A DNA stretch of 64,000 bases from Nematostella vectensis (GCF_932526225.1 NC_064034.1:17000887-17064886), one strand, 5' to 3'. Counted from the stretch's first letter, positions 48,095-61,376 are shown. Numbers and translations: made by a program. The notes: generated from the sequence alone by a model not told the origin.

Positions 48095-51000
48095 TCAGCA
48101 GGTCCATAGTAATTCCGTTAACTGCTCTACAATGTCTGAGAAGGTGGGACGAGATTTAGGAATCGCCAGCCAGCACCTTCTCATTATCTCGTATCTGAAA
48201 TATAAACAGTTTGGGTAATTAAAATAACTAAACGCAGCAAGAAGAAATACAAACAATACAAATACCAACAGCTAAAATATCAACAGCAACACACACAAAA
48301 AAAACAATTCTAAACAAAATCATCATTGCCACCAACAAAGAATATCAGCAAGATATGAACCCTGATATCTAAAATTCATAGGAATGTCCACAGGAGCATA
48401 AACAATAATTCTTATTGTGGCTTATGAGGCTTGCATTTGTTTTATTTACGCTTATTTGCTTATATATTTGATACCCATAAAGCAATGCGGATTACGATAC
48501 ATGGATTCTCCGGTTGAAACCCTATTTGAAATAAGTGTATACTATGTTTCATAAAAATCAATACACAGCGTCCGGATGCCAGCAATGCCACATGTTGACA
48601 ACAAGATTAAATAGTTACAGCGGCAAAAGCAAAAAAGATAGAAAAGATAGAGAAAAGGTCGACAGCTTACAGGCCTTGGTCGCAATCTGGTGGGCGCTCC
48701 AGTCTGTATCCCTTCCTATATCTAGCGATCATCTCTCGGTAATTCAGCCCAGCGTTAGGCGTGAGCCCACGCGTCTCGATCTCCCACAACAGGACTCCGT
48801 AAGACCAGCTAAAATGGAGCCAATTTTGAGGACGATAAATAAAACATAGCTGTTCACAGAACGATGGCAGCAGCTGGGCCGGGTTCCTAAGAAGCAGGTT
48901 AACGCAAACCTATGGATGAATGCCCTTTTTATTCAATCAAATGTCGAGATGTCACCCCTTTGTCCGTTTTTATCCGTGGGCTAGTGATAACCTGCTTTCT
49001 AGAAACCGACCCCTGGATGTAAATAAGTAAAATATAAGAAATATGGGTTATCAATTTATAACCTGCTTTCTAGAAACCGACCCCTGGATGTAAATAAGTA
49101 AAATATGAGAAATACTTCAGGTTTCCATATTAACTTACACATCACTTTCCAGGGTGAACTTTCTGGTTTCAAGAGATTCCAAAGACATCCATCTTGTCGG
49201 TAGTTTGCCCTGAATAGGATAAACTTATAAATGTTTGCAACGCCTCGATCGTAATTTGAAGATTGTTAGTATATGATGATGATGATGGTGACGGTAGTAA
49301 TGTGCATAATAGCATAATATGGTGATAATGGAAATAATAATCGAAATGATAATTATGAAAATATTTTTAAGATAAATTATAATGATGACGACGATGATCA
49401 TGCTGACGATGATGATAATGTTGATGATGGCGATACCGCTACTGGTACTAATAACGATGATATTGATGGTGGTAATGGTGAACATGGTCTAATGATAGAG
49501 TGAAGATAATCATGATGATAAACGATAAGGATGGTAATGATGATAAATTCTTCTTACCCTAGTGGTCTTCTCGTATTCTCCTGTCTCGTAGATGTTCCGC
49601 GAGAGCCCAAAATCCGCTACCTTGGCAACACCATCGGCAATTAACACGTTCCTTGCCGCCAAGTCCCGATGGACACACTGCACATGCGTGAACAGATTAC
49701 AACTCTTAGTTTCCAACACCAATATGGTACAGAGAAAGTGTTGCAAAAAGAGATTGGTTCAAATTAACCACATGGCTCCATAGCTCATAACTTTTCACCT
49801 CCTTTGCTTTTGTTTTAGTACTGTGTGACCTTTATATCTGATATTCTCATAGTAATTCACCCTTTTCGCTGCCCAACTGTATCCATTGCCCCCTCCCCCC
49901 ATCCTTTCACTCTAAGTGCCTTGGTGCGTATATCCGCTCTTGAAGAATACCCACCCCCACCCCCCAGCTTGTCCCGTCTGCACCTTCCCTAGAAGGTAGC
50001 TTCTACGTTTCAAAAGAGGTCGCCCACAACAAATACAAGACGTGGTTCTAGTTCACCACGGCACTAGTTCAAGTGCTTCAGTTCGAATAGGTTTTGAAGT
50101 CAATTATTCCATTTGTAAGTTTATTTTGCTTAGAAGTTCTAGCAACTAGCAACTGATAGAGAATGTACCGAAAAATGGGCTCCATCCGGCGAAAGATCGT
50201 GTGAGTTGCGTCACAATGGCTTCTTTTGTTTGGTAGAATGAATCATCATAATAACAGAGCTGAATAGAAAGGTGTCCTTTGGGAATCGTTCTTACACCGG
50301 GGTAAAGCCGAGAATTATTGTCTATTCACGTGTTTGATTCCCGCCAAAGACAGCTATTGTATTACTGTCTGCGTAATCAAGCTTCTAAAGGTTCTTTACA
50401 CGCACCCGTTTGCTTGCTAAGTAGTCCATCCCCTGTGCGACATCCAGCGCTATCTCCAACCGTCTGGTCTGACCGAGCACGACCTCACTGTGTCGTGGCT
50501 CAATGTTTTGATAGATGCGTGGAGACTGGAGATCACCGCGAGCCTGGTGCAGCAGGTCTAGCAGACACCCGTCATTCGCAAACTCCACGATGATCATCAG
50601 TTTCTCTACCCACAAAAGATGAGAAAGTAAGAATGAATATAACCGCTCGTCCTTTCCGCGTAGCCATGACACGAGCGGATTCTTCCGACAAATAGATCCG
50701 CTTTAAACACTACAATAGTTTGTGGTGATATACCACTGACCTGAATCAGTGCAGGCTCCTATCAGGTTGAGCAGGTTGCGGTGGTGACCGACACTGTGCA
50801 TAAGCTCCAGCTCCTGCACCAGATCACGGAGAGCCTCCTCGCTTGCGAAACCTGTCAAACGATAGAACGTCAATAGAGGAAGTAAGACAGAACTCTGGAG
50901 ATCAGGAGATTTGACGCCTGCAAAGTCTGGCTTCAGTTAAGCTGCTAAATGCTACCGTGAGTAAGTAGGACTAGTGCGAAAGCGTGCATAGCCAATGTGT

Positions 51001-51302
51001 GACGGATTGACGGGGAGTGGGCAGCTCTTCCATAATGCGGGAAGCTCTACAGACGGACTCTCTTGTAATGTGGGCGGCTCTAATAACGAACTCTTGTAAA
51101 GCGACGGCATACCTTTGATGGATTTAACCGCACAATCAACAGTACGCCCATCATCTGTGGTCATCACCCCACGCGTGACGACACCGAACTCTCCAGAGCC
51201 AAGGTACTCATGCAGTATGATGTTACTAGTGGGTATTACCTGGCACGGCACGGGTAGTGTGGCGGGGTTACGGTAAGAGATCACCCCTTCGTCAGCGTGT
51301 AA
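48095..51302 (-). other. Tyrosine kinase catalytic domain (seven exons)
   Basis: P-loop GSGEFGVV and lysine CAVKSIK lie in exon 51302-51113; the helix-C region ([17 protein letters not shown]) in 50851-50741; the hinge ([16 protein letters not shown]) with a short kinase insert in 50605-50406; HRDLAARN and [19 protein letters not shown] in 49677-49558; [11 protein letters not shown] in 49209-49139; [14 protein letters not shown] in 48808-48671; and [20 protein letters not shown], then the stop, in 48194-48095. All catalytic residues are present, so it should be active. Confidence 0.92.
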
Positions 51303-54300
51303 CTAAAGGGGAAAAACATAACGAGATCACCCCTTTGTCAGCGTGTAACTAAAGGGAAATAACATAACGAGATCATCCCTTCGTAGGGACATAACAGTAC
51401 GGGATCACCCCTTTATCAAAACGTACATCTAGTTACAATAACTCACAACAAGATCAGAGAATTTCCATCAGACATGTTTGACGTTTAATGCAATTTACTG
51501 TTCTTTTGTCCACAAGCCGGTTCGTCCACATCCAGTTCGTCCACTTATAGAGTTAGAGTTTCGTCCACAAGCGAACCCTTTGCCACATAGTTTCTACAAA
51601 ACTCTAATAACATCCGAAACAGCAGCTTTTCTAAAACTATGTTCAATATATAAAATAATGTTTGTTTAGGTTGTGGAAATACCAAGGAAAAAGAAAGCGT
51701 TTTTCTTTCAAACTCTATATGAGTCCGAGCCAACATAGAAGTCGAAAAGCAAATCTTAGTTATCCTTGGTATCTTTGTGGCTTTCTCGATTGCTTACGTT
51801 TTTCATGACGTATTGTTCTCTGGCATCTTTCCAGTCCATATTAATCGCCTCTAATCGCCCCTCATCATGGCGGCAACGCCGGATGCAAAGACAAAGTATT
51901 GCTATGAGAATGACGAGACCCAGGACAGAAGATATGGCGATCACGATGATCAGCCAGTCAGCCATTGGCGCTAAAAAAAGAACCAGCAAGTCAGATACTG
52001 GCACTAAACATATAATCACTTAATCAGACATTTGCGCTAAACATATAATCATTTAATCAGACATTTGCGCTAAACATACAATCATTTAATCAGACATCGT
52101 CGCTAAACATACAATCACCCAGTCAGACATTGGCGCTAAACACACAATCACCCAGTCAGACATTGGTACTAAACATACAATCACCCAGTCAGACATTGGC
52201 GCTAAACACACAATCACCCAGTCAGACATTGGTACTAAACATACAATCACCCAGTCAGACATTGGCGCTAAACACACAATCACCCAGTCAGACATTGGTA
52301 CTAAACATACAATCTCTCAGTCAGACATTGGCGCTAAACACACAATCACCCAGTCAGACATTGGTACTAAACACACAATCACTCAGTCAGACATTGGTAC
52401 TAAACACACAATCACTCAGTCAGACATTGGCGCTAAACACACAATCACTCGGTCAGACATTGGCGCTAAACATACAATCACTCGGTCAGACATTGGAGCT
52501 AAACACACAATCACCCAGTCAGACATTGGCGCTAAACACACAATCACCCAGTCAGACATTGGCGCTTACCATACAATCATTTGGTCAGACATTGGCGCTA
52601 AACACACAATCACTCAGTCAGACATTGGCGCTAAACACACAATCACCCAGTCAGACATTGGTACTAAACATACAATCTCTCAGTCAGACATTGGCGCTAA
52701 ACATACAATCACCCAGTCAGACATTGGCGCTTACCATACAATCACTCAGTCAAACAATCACTCGGTCAGACATTAGCGCTTTATGTGGTTTAGCGCAAAA
52801 AATGGCTGTTTTGTGCACTTTTTAGTAGAAGCACCAAACTTGGCATATATGTTCCTTAGGTCAAGTAAATAACTTTTTGTGTGTTTGTATAGTGTTTGTA
52901 TAGTGTATATAAACATAGCAGTATCATTTAGCTGTTTTTGGCACCCCCCTGAAAAAGTTATTTGCTCGACCTAAGGGACCTATGTGCCAAGTTTGGTGCT
53001 TCTACTAAAAAGTGCACAAAAAAAGTGCTAAACCACCCTACTAATAAGATTGAATGAAATACAGTGTGTTTCCCTTGGTGACTGAAGAAGAGTTAACAAA
53101 CCTTTCTTTGTGATGAAGTTGAATTCTGATTCAAGCCCTTTGCCGTACAGATTGGTGGCATACACGTGGCCATTGAAGCTTCTCTTTGACTCTAGTCCTT
53201 CGAAGGTAAAGCAATCAACCAATCAATCAAATTGATGTAAGACAAACAACATTAAAGATACTGTTAGGAAAAAAGTACCCCGTCATTATAACCTCCAGGC
53301 CTTTTGATATTATGGAAATTGAAGTCATGCTATACCTGTGATTCTGTAGTTTGTCCCTTTACTTGTTTTATTCTCGGCATTATGTTTCTCGCCGTGTGCC
53401 CAGTACATAACTCTGTAGGCGGTGATGCCGTAATATTCGTAATCCGGAGGTGGAAGCCACTCAACGACTGCTCCGTTATAAGTGAGATCCGTCAAGTTTA
53501 CTCTACTGGGGGCTGGAGGGGCACCTGCAAACAAGAAACTTGCTGAAATACCATGTGTTTCACCTTATCCGACAGCTATTTCAACCGCTAAAGCTGGTGA
53601 TATGAGGTGTATGGTGTGTTGTTCATGGTGTAGTGGGATGTGTCATGTGGTGTATTGTGTGGTGTATAGTGTGTTGTTCATGGTGTAATGTGTAGTGTAA
53701 TAGGATGTGTCATGTGGTGAATGGTGTGGTGTATGGTGTGGTGTATGATGTGGTGTATGGTTTGGTTTATAATGTGGTGTATGGTGTGGCGTATGGGGTG
53801 GTGCATAGTGTGGTGTATAGTGTGGTGTATGGTGTGGTGTATGATGTGGTGTGTGGTTTGGTTTATAATGTGGTGTATGGTGTAGCGTATGGGGTGGTGT
53901 ATGGTGTGGTGTATGGCGTTGTGTATGGTGTGGTCTATGGTGTGATCTTGGGTGTGGTGTATAATGTGGTGTATGGTGTGGTGTATGGTGTGGTGTATGG
54001 TGTTGTGTATGGTGCTTTTTATGGTGTGGTGTATGGTGTGGTGTATGGTGTGGCGTATGGTGCTTTGTATGGTGTGGTGTATGGTGTGGTGTATGTTGTG
54101 GTGTATGGGGTTACATCTGAAGGGTACATACTTTCTATCTGGAACGCTTCTGGTGATCGGTCCACCTCGAGGCTCTCCACGAAACCCGTCTTCGCTCTCA
54201 CGATGATCTGCTTTCCCACCAAAACTTTAGCGTTTGTCTCGGATTCCTTACTCGTGTTTACTGTGTACTTGATGATGACTTTAAACTTCACTTTCAAACT

Positions 54301-56303
54301 ACCATACCTAAAAGAAATTCAACAGAAACACGCATTTCCAGACTACCATTTATAAAAGAAATTTAATAGTATCACACGCTTTAAGACGAAAGGAGGTATA
54401 ATCTCCTCAACTTCGCGCATCTTCACTAGTTGTCATGGAGTTCAGTAGCTAAAGCGTAAATTATTTTGTATTGATATAGGCAGGGCAGCGATTTTAGTGA
54501 GAACACTCCCCCATTCCCCTCCCCCTCCAACACACACACACCCTTCTTTCTCTACTGTTGCCTCTGCAGAGACTTTCTCAACTAAATAACAAAATAAAGA
54601 ATGAGTTTACTCACGTCACGTTCAATAATTCAGTTCGTATGTAACCAGGAATACTTGAAAACACTTTATCCATCTGAAGAAAGGAAACACGTTTCCATCA
54701 TTTTCACATGATTGAATTTGATTGCGAGAGAAGTTTTAGAAGGTCTGTTTGTTTACAGAGTGATGTTGCATCACGTTTAAATTGGCGATTTTTTTTTTGA
54801 AAAATCACTGCGACAGATGCAAACAAAAATTGCATAAAACATCGCAAAAGTAAGCCAGCCAGTAATACTGGTGCTATTTTAAAACTAAGTTGAAGGCACT
54901 GTGCCGCCAAATGATTCTTAGTTTTGTTTTGGTCAACCGAGTGGAGCGCGCGGTACAAGGCATACTGCCTGTCGCTGGTGTCGTTTGCATGGGGTCAACC
55001 ATAAGCACACTCATCACACCTCGCCTGTGAAGTTTTTCTCGAATTTCTGATATTCTGGAGACGACTTGTTCTCGTATGCTTCAGTGTAGTTGTAGTTCAA
55101 AATCCTGAGCTGCAACTTTATTTCAACTTTCACTGCAAAACAAAAATAACCATAGAATCAGATACGAATCACACAGAATCTTTGTACGCACCTGTCGAAT
55201 GCGGCAAAATATTTTTCGCGCACCTAGGTTGTTCTACGTGCCAAAAACTACATTTTCCCCCGACTCTCGTTAATTACAGATTCATTTGTCACTCGTCTCA
55301 CATTTTTTCTTTATTGGCTCAAGTTTTATCAAGATACTGTTGTGTATGATCAATCTAGAACCAGTTTTCACTTACATTTGACACCGAGGTTGGTGGTTCG
55401 CTTGAATGATGAGCCCGCGGTACAGACGTACTTGCCAGCGTCGGATGGCTTGGCATTTCTGATGAAGAGCGACCTTCCTCCATTGGTGATGTTTACCTCA
55501 CCAGCAGATACTTGAGAGTCATCATAGTACCACGTGATCAAAAAACCTTTCGGCGCGTCACATGGTATAGTGACGTCAACGCCTTGGTCCACAAAGATAT
55601 CTATCTCCGCTACAGGAACGGCAAATAGCGCGTGTTAACAGCGGAATAACATTTAGCGAGGTAATGACTTTAAGTGCAGAAGAGATGCAAATTCAAACTG
55701 CGCCAAATAAGGAATTGTCAGCGATAAGATTCACTTGATCAAGTCATAGCTCTTGTCTTAGGCTTGAGCGATGGTCTTTTTCGCGTGAATTTTATCGAGC
55801 AATTCCTTATTCAGGAATCTGAATTTGCAGTTATAATGTGACCGAGAAAAAAATCGGATATATTATTCGCATTTTAAAACCTTATTTTCGTTTTTATATC
55901 ATCGAATAGAAATTTGATACAAATAAGAGAATAGCCAAGAAATCAAAATGATCGAACGTTTTCAAAGAAATTCCGTGGTACAATGGCTAAGTTTGCATAC
56001 CAGTGCAAAAACTGGTAAGTTCTTTTTTATCAACAGTGGCTGAATAAAACGTTTATCGATAAACTCAAAGCGTGAACATATCTTCGAGTCTCTGTTCGAT
56101 GAACGTGTGGTTTCTGCGGTGAATTGTATTACCTTCATTTACTAATAATATGCTTATACTTTCCATACTTACCTTCATACTTACCAAAGCCATGAAGCCC
56201 CCCTGCTTGCCCAGCTCACGTACCTGTGAAAGCACATACTCTCACTAACAAGACTGCCTCGTGCTTATACTTAACTTGTGTGTCGGTGACGCAGACCAGT
56301 GTC
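48095..56303 (-). CDS. Receptor tyrosine kinase with Ig, SEA and FN3 ectodomain (5' end unresolved)
   Basis: A transmembrane receptor predicted to phosphorylate tyrosines on ligand binding. Exons: 56303-56224, 55609-55376, 55132-55020, 54673-54615, 54307-54132, 53524-53336, 53197-53102, 51970-51798, 51302-51113, 50851-50741, 50605-50406, 49677-49558, 49209-49139, 48808-48671 and 48194-48095. They give 682 in-phase codons plus TGA. Ig: [19 protein letters not shown]...[34 protein letters not shown] with [13 protein letters not shown]3: [13 protein letters not shown]...[28 protein letters not shown]. Kinase: [29 protein letters not shown] stands in for the usual APE. I cannot place it in a named RTK family. 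Upstream coding exons must exist, since the first exon listed opens mid-codon. Confidence 0.9.
48874..49110. mobile_element. Palindromic MITE, copy 2, plus partial tandem duplicate
   Basis: CTGGGCCGGGTTCCTAAGAA and the right arm TTTCTAGAAACCGACCCCTG match the element at 28011-28124. The right arm with its flank (ATGTAAATAAGTAAAATAT) is duplicated once more to about 49110, period about 72 bp. Confidence 0.75.
51279..51425 (-). repeat. 46-bp repeat copying the kinase-exon acceptor
   Basis: On the minus strand the real acceptor and exon start (CCCCTTTAG then TTACACGCTGACGAAGGGG, exon from 51302) are repeated upstream at 46-bp spacing as CCCTTTAG then TTACACGCTGACAAAGGGG. Two good copies and one or two decayed ones are visible. 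Confidence 0.85.
51972..52775 (-). repeat. 33-bp repeat copying the TM-exon acceptor
   Basis: About 23 copies. On the minus strand the true site is TTTTTTTAG followed by CGCCAATGGCTGACTGG (exon from 51970). Units read GTGTGTTTAG then CGCCAATGTCTGACTGG and GTGATT. The unit is 11 codons, and the copy next to the exon is in the exon's frame ([11 protein letters not shown] against real [11 protein letters not shown]). Confidence 0.95.
53610..54115 (+). repeat. GTGTGGTGTATG simple tandem array
   Basis: Irregular 10- and 15-bp units (GTGTGGTGTATG, GTGTGGTTTA, GTGGCGTATG) lie in the intron between the SEA and FN3 exons. Valine/tyrosine-rich ORFs across it are artefacts. Confidence 0.9.
54132..55132 (-). 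other. SEA domain of the receptor kinase (three exons)
   Basis: Exons 55132-55020, 54673-54615 and 54307-54132 encode [20 protein letters not shown]...[27 protein letters not shown] and [14 protein letters not shown]. The G-S-L-K-V step sits where SEA domains self-cleave (G/S-hydrophobic-x-V). That cleavage occurs here is inferred. Confidence 0.75.
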
Positions 56304-58160
56304 CTGAAAGCACAACGTTTACAGAGTGTTAACAGTAGTATTCTCCAGATAGTACTTATGTATTTACATACTCGGGAAATCCAGTGCGTCGAGGTCAGGT
56401 TAACGCTAAGTGAAAAAAAAATTAAAAATTAAAATTAAAAATTATCTTTTGTCATTTATGCGCGTTTTTGCGGACCTTCTGAAGTGATCGCTGCGATGAT
56501 ATCATTTCTCGAATAGGATAGACTTCGCCAAAACGCACCGCTTCCGAGGTGTTACGCAAATGGTCACCAACATTGTGCACATGGCCAATTTGATTGATAT
56601 TTTTTTCAGGGTTAATCTCACAGGCGCGTTCCCAGGATTTGCCGACAGGGGTGCGCAGTCATATGGAAAAAGCGTCGAAATTCAAGATTCCTTAATAAGA
56701 AATGACCCACTTTTGACCGCGAAGGGCGCACCCCCCCCCCCTCCTCCGTTCTGTCTACGTGCCTGTCTCGGGTTCTTGCTCGATTTATCCAATGGCTTTG
56801 AGTGCCATGGCGGCGTAATTGGCCTTCTTTGAATATGCATGTTACAGCGACGTGGCTCATTAACTCCCATCCGTCATCCCTCCAGCCATGTTGAGACCCT
56901 GAGGAGACACAGTGTTCCGGTACTTGATTCTTAAACATTCTATTGTTTTATAGGTAAAATCGTGGCTTGGCATTTTAACAATTTGCTTTTGTCTTGCTGC
57001 AAGGGGAGAAGGCTCAGAAATCTAAGCCTGGTCGAACTCCTGTCTAGATTTAACGACGAATCCAAGATCCAGGATTTTTTTAAGGGGGGGGGGGGGGGGG
57101 GGGGGAGAGGGGAGGGGTTATAAATATACATAAAACATTTGGCAGGATTCTGGGTTTGGGTTTGGAGGGGAGGGGCACCGCCCTCTGTCCCCTTTCCCCA
57201 CCCCCACCCCCACCCCCTAGGGCTGTCACCAATGCAGAAGGCTCACACTGTCACACGTGCCCATACAATCATTCACTGGGCCACAGGCAACGCCCTGCAA
57301 GTAACCCCAACGTAATCCGCACCAGGCATTCGATCGAGAGCTCATGAACATAAAAGACGCACTAGACGTTCTGAGAATACTAAACCGCCTTTGTGTGAAT
57401 CCTTACCAACAATTTTTAACCTTGATTCTGTTACAGATTAATAACATAGTGTTCGTTCGGGTTTTTAAGGAAGTTTCACAATTCTGTGTGAATCCTTACC
57501 CACAATTTTTAAAATTGATTCTTTTACATTAATATTGAATTTTAAACTGAATAAAGCACTCATCTAAATGCTGGCCAATAAAATCGAATAAGAGTTAGCT
57601 TCTTATCATTCACGGTACCCCGCTAGTAACAGTCTTCCTGTTTGATTCTTTTAGTTTACTTGGCCGTGACGCGACCTTGATATATTAAGCGAGCGGCGAA
57701 CCAAGTAAGCAGCTTAAAAGATACGTTTGCATAGTTTGGTGGAAATTCAATAATTTTTTGTCCATTTCTGATGTCTTCTTCTAAAACGAAGAAGACAATA
57801 CCTCAATTTCGAGTAGACATGAAAATGACTTTTTTTTTCCGCATTCCAGCTTGCTATGATGCACGACGGCTTGCACAAAACAACACAATGGTGTAAGAAC
57901 ACCGTGCTGTGTTATGTCTTAAGCAACCTGGGAATAATCCCGTTATGGGACAATATGTAGAATCCAAAGAGAGGTTTTTTTATAGGCTATGCTATATCTA
58001 TCGAAATAGAAAGATTTTTCCTGTGGATGTACGAATGATATATCTTTATATATATTATATATTTTTGTTTGCCACTGTGAAGGCTGGAATTAGGTGGGTT
58101 ATGTGAATGCTCGATGTTGAAATTTTCTAAAACTGCTTTTTCACGTTCAAATTCCCTTAC

Positions 58161-58227
58161 CACTACTATGGTATTGTTATGATCTCTCGGTATATTCCAC
58201 ATTCCTTTCGAAAAACCGCATTCATAG
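58161..58227 (-). CDS. Possible upstream exon of the receptor kinase
   Basis: Acceptor ATACTAG and donor GTAAGG bound a 67-nt segment reading YECGFSKGMWNIPRDHNNTI. A possible preceding exon ends at about 58442 (TGGTACAG/GTATTT) and would join in phase. Its exit phase does not match the next sure exon at 56303, so at least one more exon would be needed. Weak. Confidence 0.25.
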
Positions 58228-59894
58228 CTAGTATGTTATCGGAAATTTTTTCTTTACAAAATGTGAGAAAAAAGAAAGACAAATAAACAAACAACGTTAG
58301 GAAAAGCATCAGCTTTCAAAACGGCAAAGTAATTGACAAGACAAAATTCTCACCTCTCTCAAAGAATGTCATCGCTACGCAGCAATAACCCATTTGCTAG
58401 AATATTCAAAATTAATAAATACCTGTACCACATCTCCAGCTGTCGACAAACTCTTCGGAATTGATCGTACAAAGGCGCAATCATAGCATAACGCAGCATC
58501 TTGGTCTTGTGTAGTTTGCTAGAGGTGCGCATTGCTTCTCACCCTTTCAAGGCCTGCTTTGACGTGGAGGAATCAAGCCTTATCATTTCAGCATCGATCT
58601 AGCCAATGGGGAATGAGCTCATTCAAGATCTAGCCAATAGGGAACGAGGTCATACTCGCAGGTTAACTTCCTTAGCGACCGAATTCCACTTATTACCAAG
58701 ATGGCTAGATTGCTTCTATTGTCATTTTTAACAAAGATTGACCTTCAGTCATAAGTAACTACTTATCGACTGCTTATTTATCAAATACTCAAATTGCAAG
58801 ATTACTGAAATAGAATACATGTGTATGTTTTATTAATGATAAATACATTATTGCATTGTGGGTAATTGCTGAGTGCAAAACTTTATTGGGGGGGGGGGGG
58901 GGGGGGGTACATTTCGAAAGTCTCGGAATCTCGTTTATCACGCAAGTTTTTTTTTTCACGTTCTCGGAGTCTCGGATTTTTAAACCCGATCTCAGAGTCT
59001 CTGATTTTGTTACATACAATGCTACGGGTTTCCATCCCCTACTTTTTAGCTACTGTAGCAATATTGTATTGTAACTCTAATCATTTTTTTCCGCTGATGT
59101 TTATGACATACATACACCGAGCAAGTTATCCGAAAACAAGCTCGAAAAAAAAAAAGATCGGGCTCGGTCGTAAAGAGACCTGAAAAGCTCGGGCTCGGAT
59201 TCCGAAATTTGCCAAAAGTGTCGAGCCCGGATTCTGAAACGAACGCGGGTCTCAGTGCCTCGGCAACCCTCGGATTTACCCATTTCTACCCCTTTTATTC
59301 ATATTTAAGGAATAAGCGAGATATATGAGAGATGTTGAATTTGTACCTAAAGCAAATATTTCATAAGTCAATGCGAATTTGGTTAAAACCTCCCATCGCG
59401 AACGTGGTCGCGGTGCTCTCTATGCATGATCGACTTGTATTATGACTCGATTCACCATTATAAAACAGCAACCAAGCAAAACAACGCTCATGGGTCAGAT
59501 GTATAATATGAATGGTGCCTTCTGGGAGTTACCCTGGGTACCAGAGGCTCCGAGCTTCGCGGCGACAACGATTTGTGTCTGTGAGCTCGATCAAGTCTGA
59601 ATAATTGCAAATGGTACCTTATTACACTTAATTTTCGTGACGTCAAAATCTCGCGATTTCGCGACATTTATTTTCGTGATTATGCTATTTTAGTAAAAAC
59701 CAGGTCACTTGTTTTTCGCGATTTTGCGATTTTTGAGACAATAAAATCAAGCAAAATAAAAATACAAACACAACATGCGTGGGCTTAATTCAGTCCCAAA
59801 AAAATCTATAATATACACCTCAAAATTGTCAAACAGGCGGTGTTTCCAAAAAGCTTATAAAAGGTTAATATTTCATCCGCCCAAGCTTTTTCGT

Positions 59895-60699
59895 TTTTCG
59901 CGATTTTTTTAACGCAGTGGCTATATGCCCAACAGTCGGTAAATGTCCTCAATGGACTAAATGGCCGACAGTTTTCAATTTATTCAAATAAACCCTTATT
60001 TTGTCAACCTTGTGAGCTCAAAATATTATAAATTTGTTTAGAAAGGGCATCAGCTTTTTTGTCGAAAAAGAATGTTTTTTCTTTGCTTGTAAACACAATA
60101 AAACACCTTTCCCGAACGTGTTACAACGATTTTGTATTGTATACATGTAAGGAAAACATTCAATTCCGACAACAAAGTTCAATTCAGAATTGTATGCCCT
60201 TTCTAAAAAAAAAATATAGGATGCTTTGAACTCACTAGGCTGACAATTTACTGGCTTATTTGAATAAATTGGAAACTGTCGGGCATTTAGTCCATTGAAG
60301 ACCTGTCCCGACACTTGAAGAAATAAACATTCAGTGCACTTTGATAACGATTTTATAGTGTATACAAGCAAGTAAATACGTTCAATTCTGACTACAAAGC
60401 TCAAATTAGATTCGCTTGCCCTTCCTTCACAAATATACAATACTTTGAACTCCCTAGGTCGTCAATTTACTGTGACATTTTCGTAAATTGAGAACTACCG
60501 ACATTTTTATAGTGTACATAGACGACGGTGCGAAGGCTGTCCAATACCGACAACAATGCTCAATTCAGAATCGCTTGCCCTTTCTGAACAAATATAGAAT
60601 ACTTCTAACTCTTTGAAAAAAATGAAAACTAACGGGCATTTAGTCCACCTTTCCCGACTGTCGGGCATATAGCCACTGCGTTTTTTTTAAATCGCGAAA
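59895..60699. mobile_element. Nested foldback element, about 805 bp
   Basis: The outer arms TTTCGCGATTTTTTTAACGC plus AGTGGCTATATGCCC and GGGCATATAGCCACTGCG plus TCGCGAAA are inverted copies. Inside, a second pair (GACAGTTTTCAATTTATTCA against TGAATAAATTGGAAACTGTC) and several decayed repeats around CAATTCCGACAACAA occur. Confidence 0.8.
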
Positions 60700-61198
60700 T
60701 TACTGTTAGTGAGCCTTGTATCCGAGAAATGATCTTTGGGTGCGGCGACAGTTTGACTTTTAACGGTAGGGGTGAGGGAATTGGGGATTAAATAAATTGT
60801 TACCAAATATTATAAAAAAATAATTTATGCACAATTTTACATGAAATCAAAAGTATGACTTTAGTATGAATCTAAAAATCCTGCCTGTTGACCAGGAACT
60901 GTAAAACCAAATTATGTCCGCCCCTTAGAGAGAGACTTACGCCACTGTTTCCAATATGACGTTATTGTGGTATCTAGCGATTAAAAAACACATGATAAAT
61001 TAGCAAGTTACAATCTATTGCGCAAAACATTTAATAGAAACTGTGGTAACCATCAAGACATTTGAAGACACAAATAATAGAATCGTGAAATTTTTATGTT
61101 ACTTTATTTATATTCAATTTAAACAAAAAAGAACCCTTTTCAGTTTGTTCATCATTTCATTACACCTCCAGCAAATGCGGCGCTCTGAAAAAAAAAAT

Positions 61199-61376
61199 AA
61201 CATGTAAATGGTAACAAAACTAATATTATATAACATGTAAATGGTAACAAAATTAATATTATATAACATGTAAATGGTAACAAAACTAATATTATATAAC
61301 ATGTAAATGGTAACAAAACTAATATTATATAACATGTAAATGGTAACAAAATTAATATTATATAACATGTAAACAG
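61199..61376 (+). repeat. 33-bp AT-rich tandem repeat
   Basis: Five near-identical copies of CATGTAAATGGTAACAAAAC plus TAATATTATATAA. Confidence 0.95.

Noticed and set aside
53705-54355. 216-codon valine/tyrosine-rich ORF
   Set aside because: GTGTGGTGTATG simple repeat, antisense to receptor exons.
57987-58202. 71-codon minus-strand ORF around MWNIPRDHNN as a whole gene
   Set aside because: No domain. At most the short spliced segment 58227-58161 may be a receptor exon, listed at low confidence.
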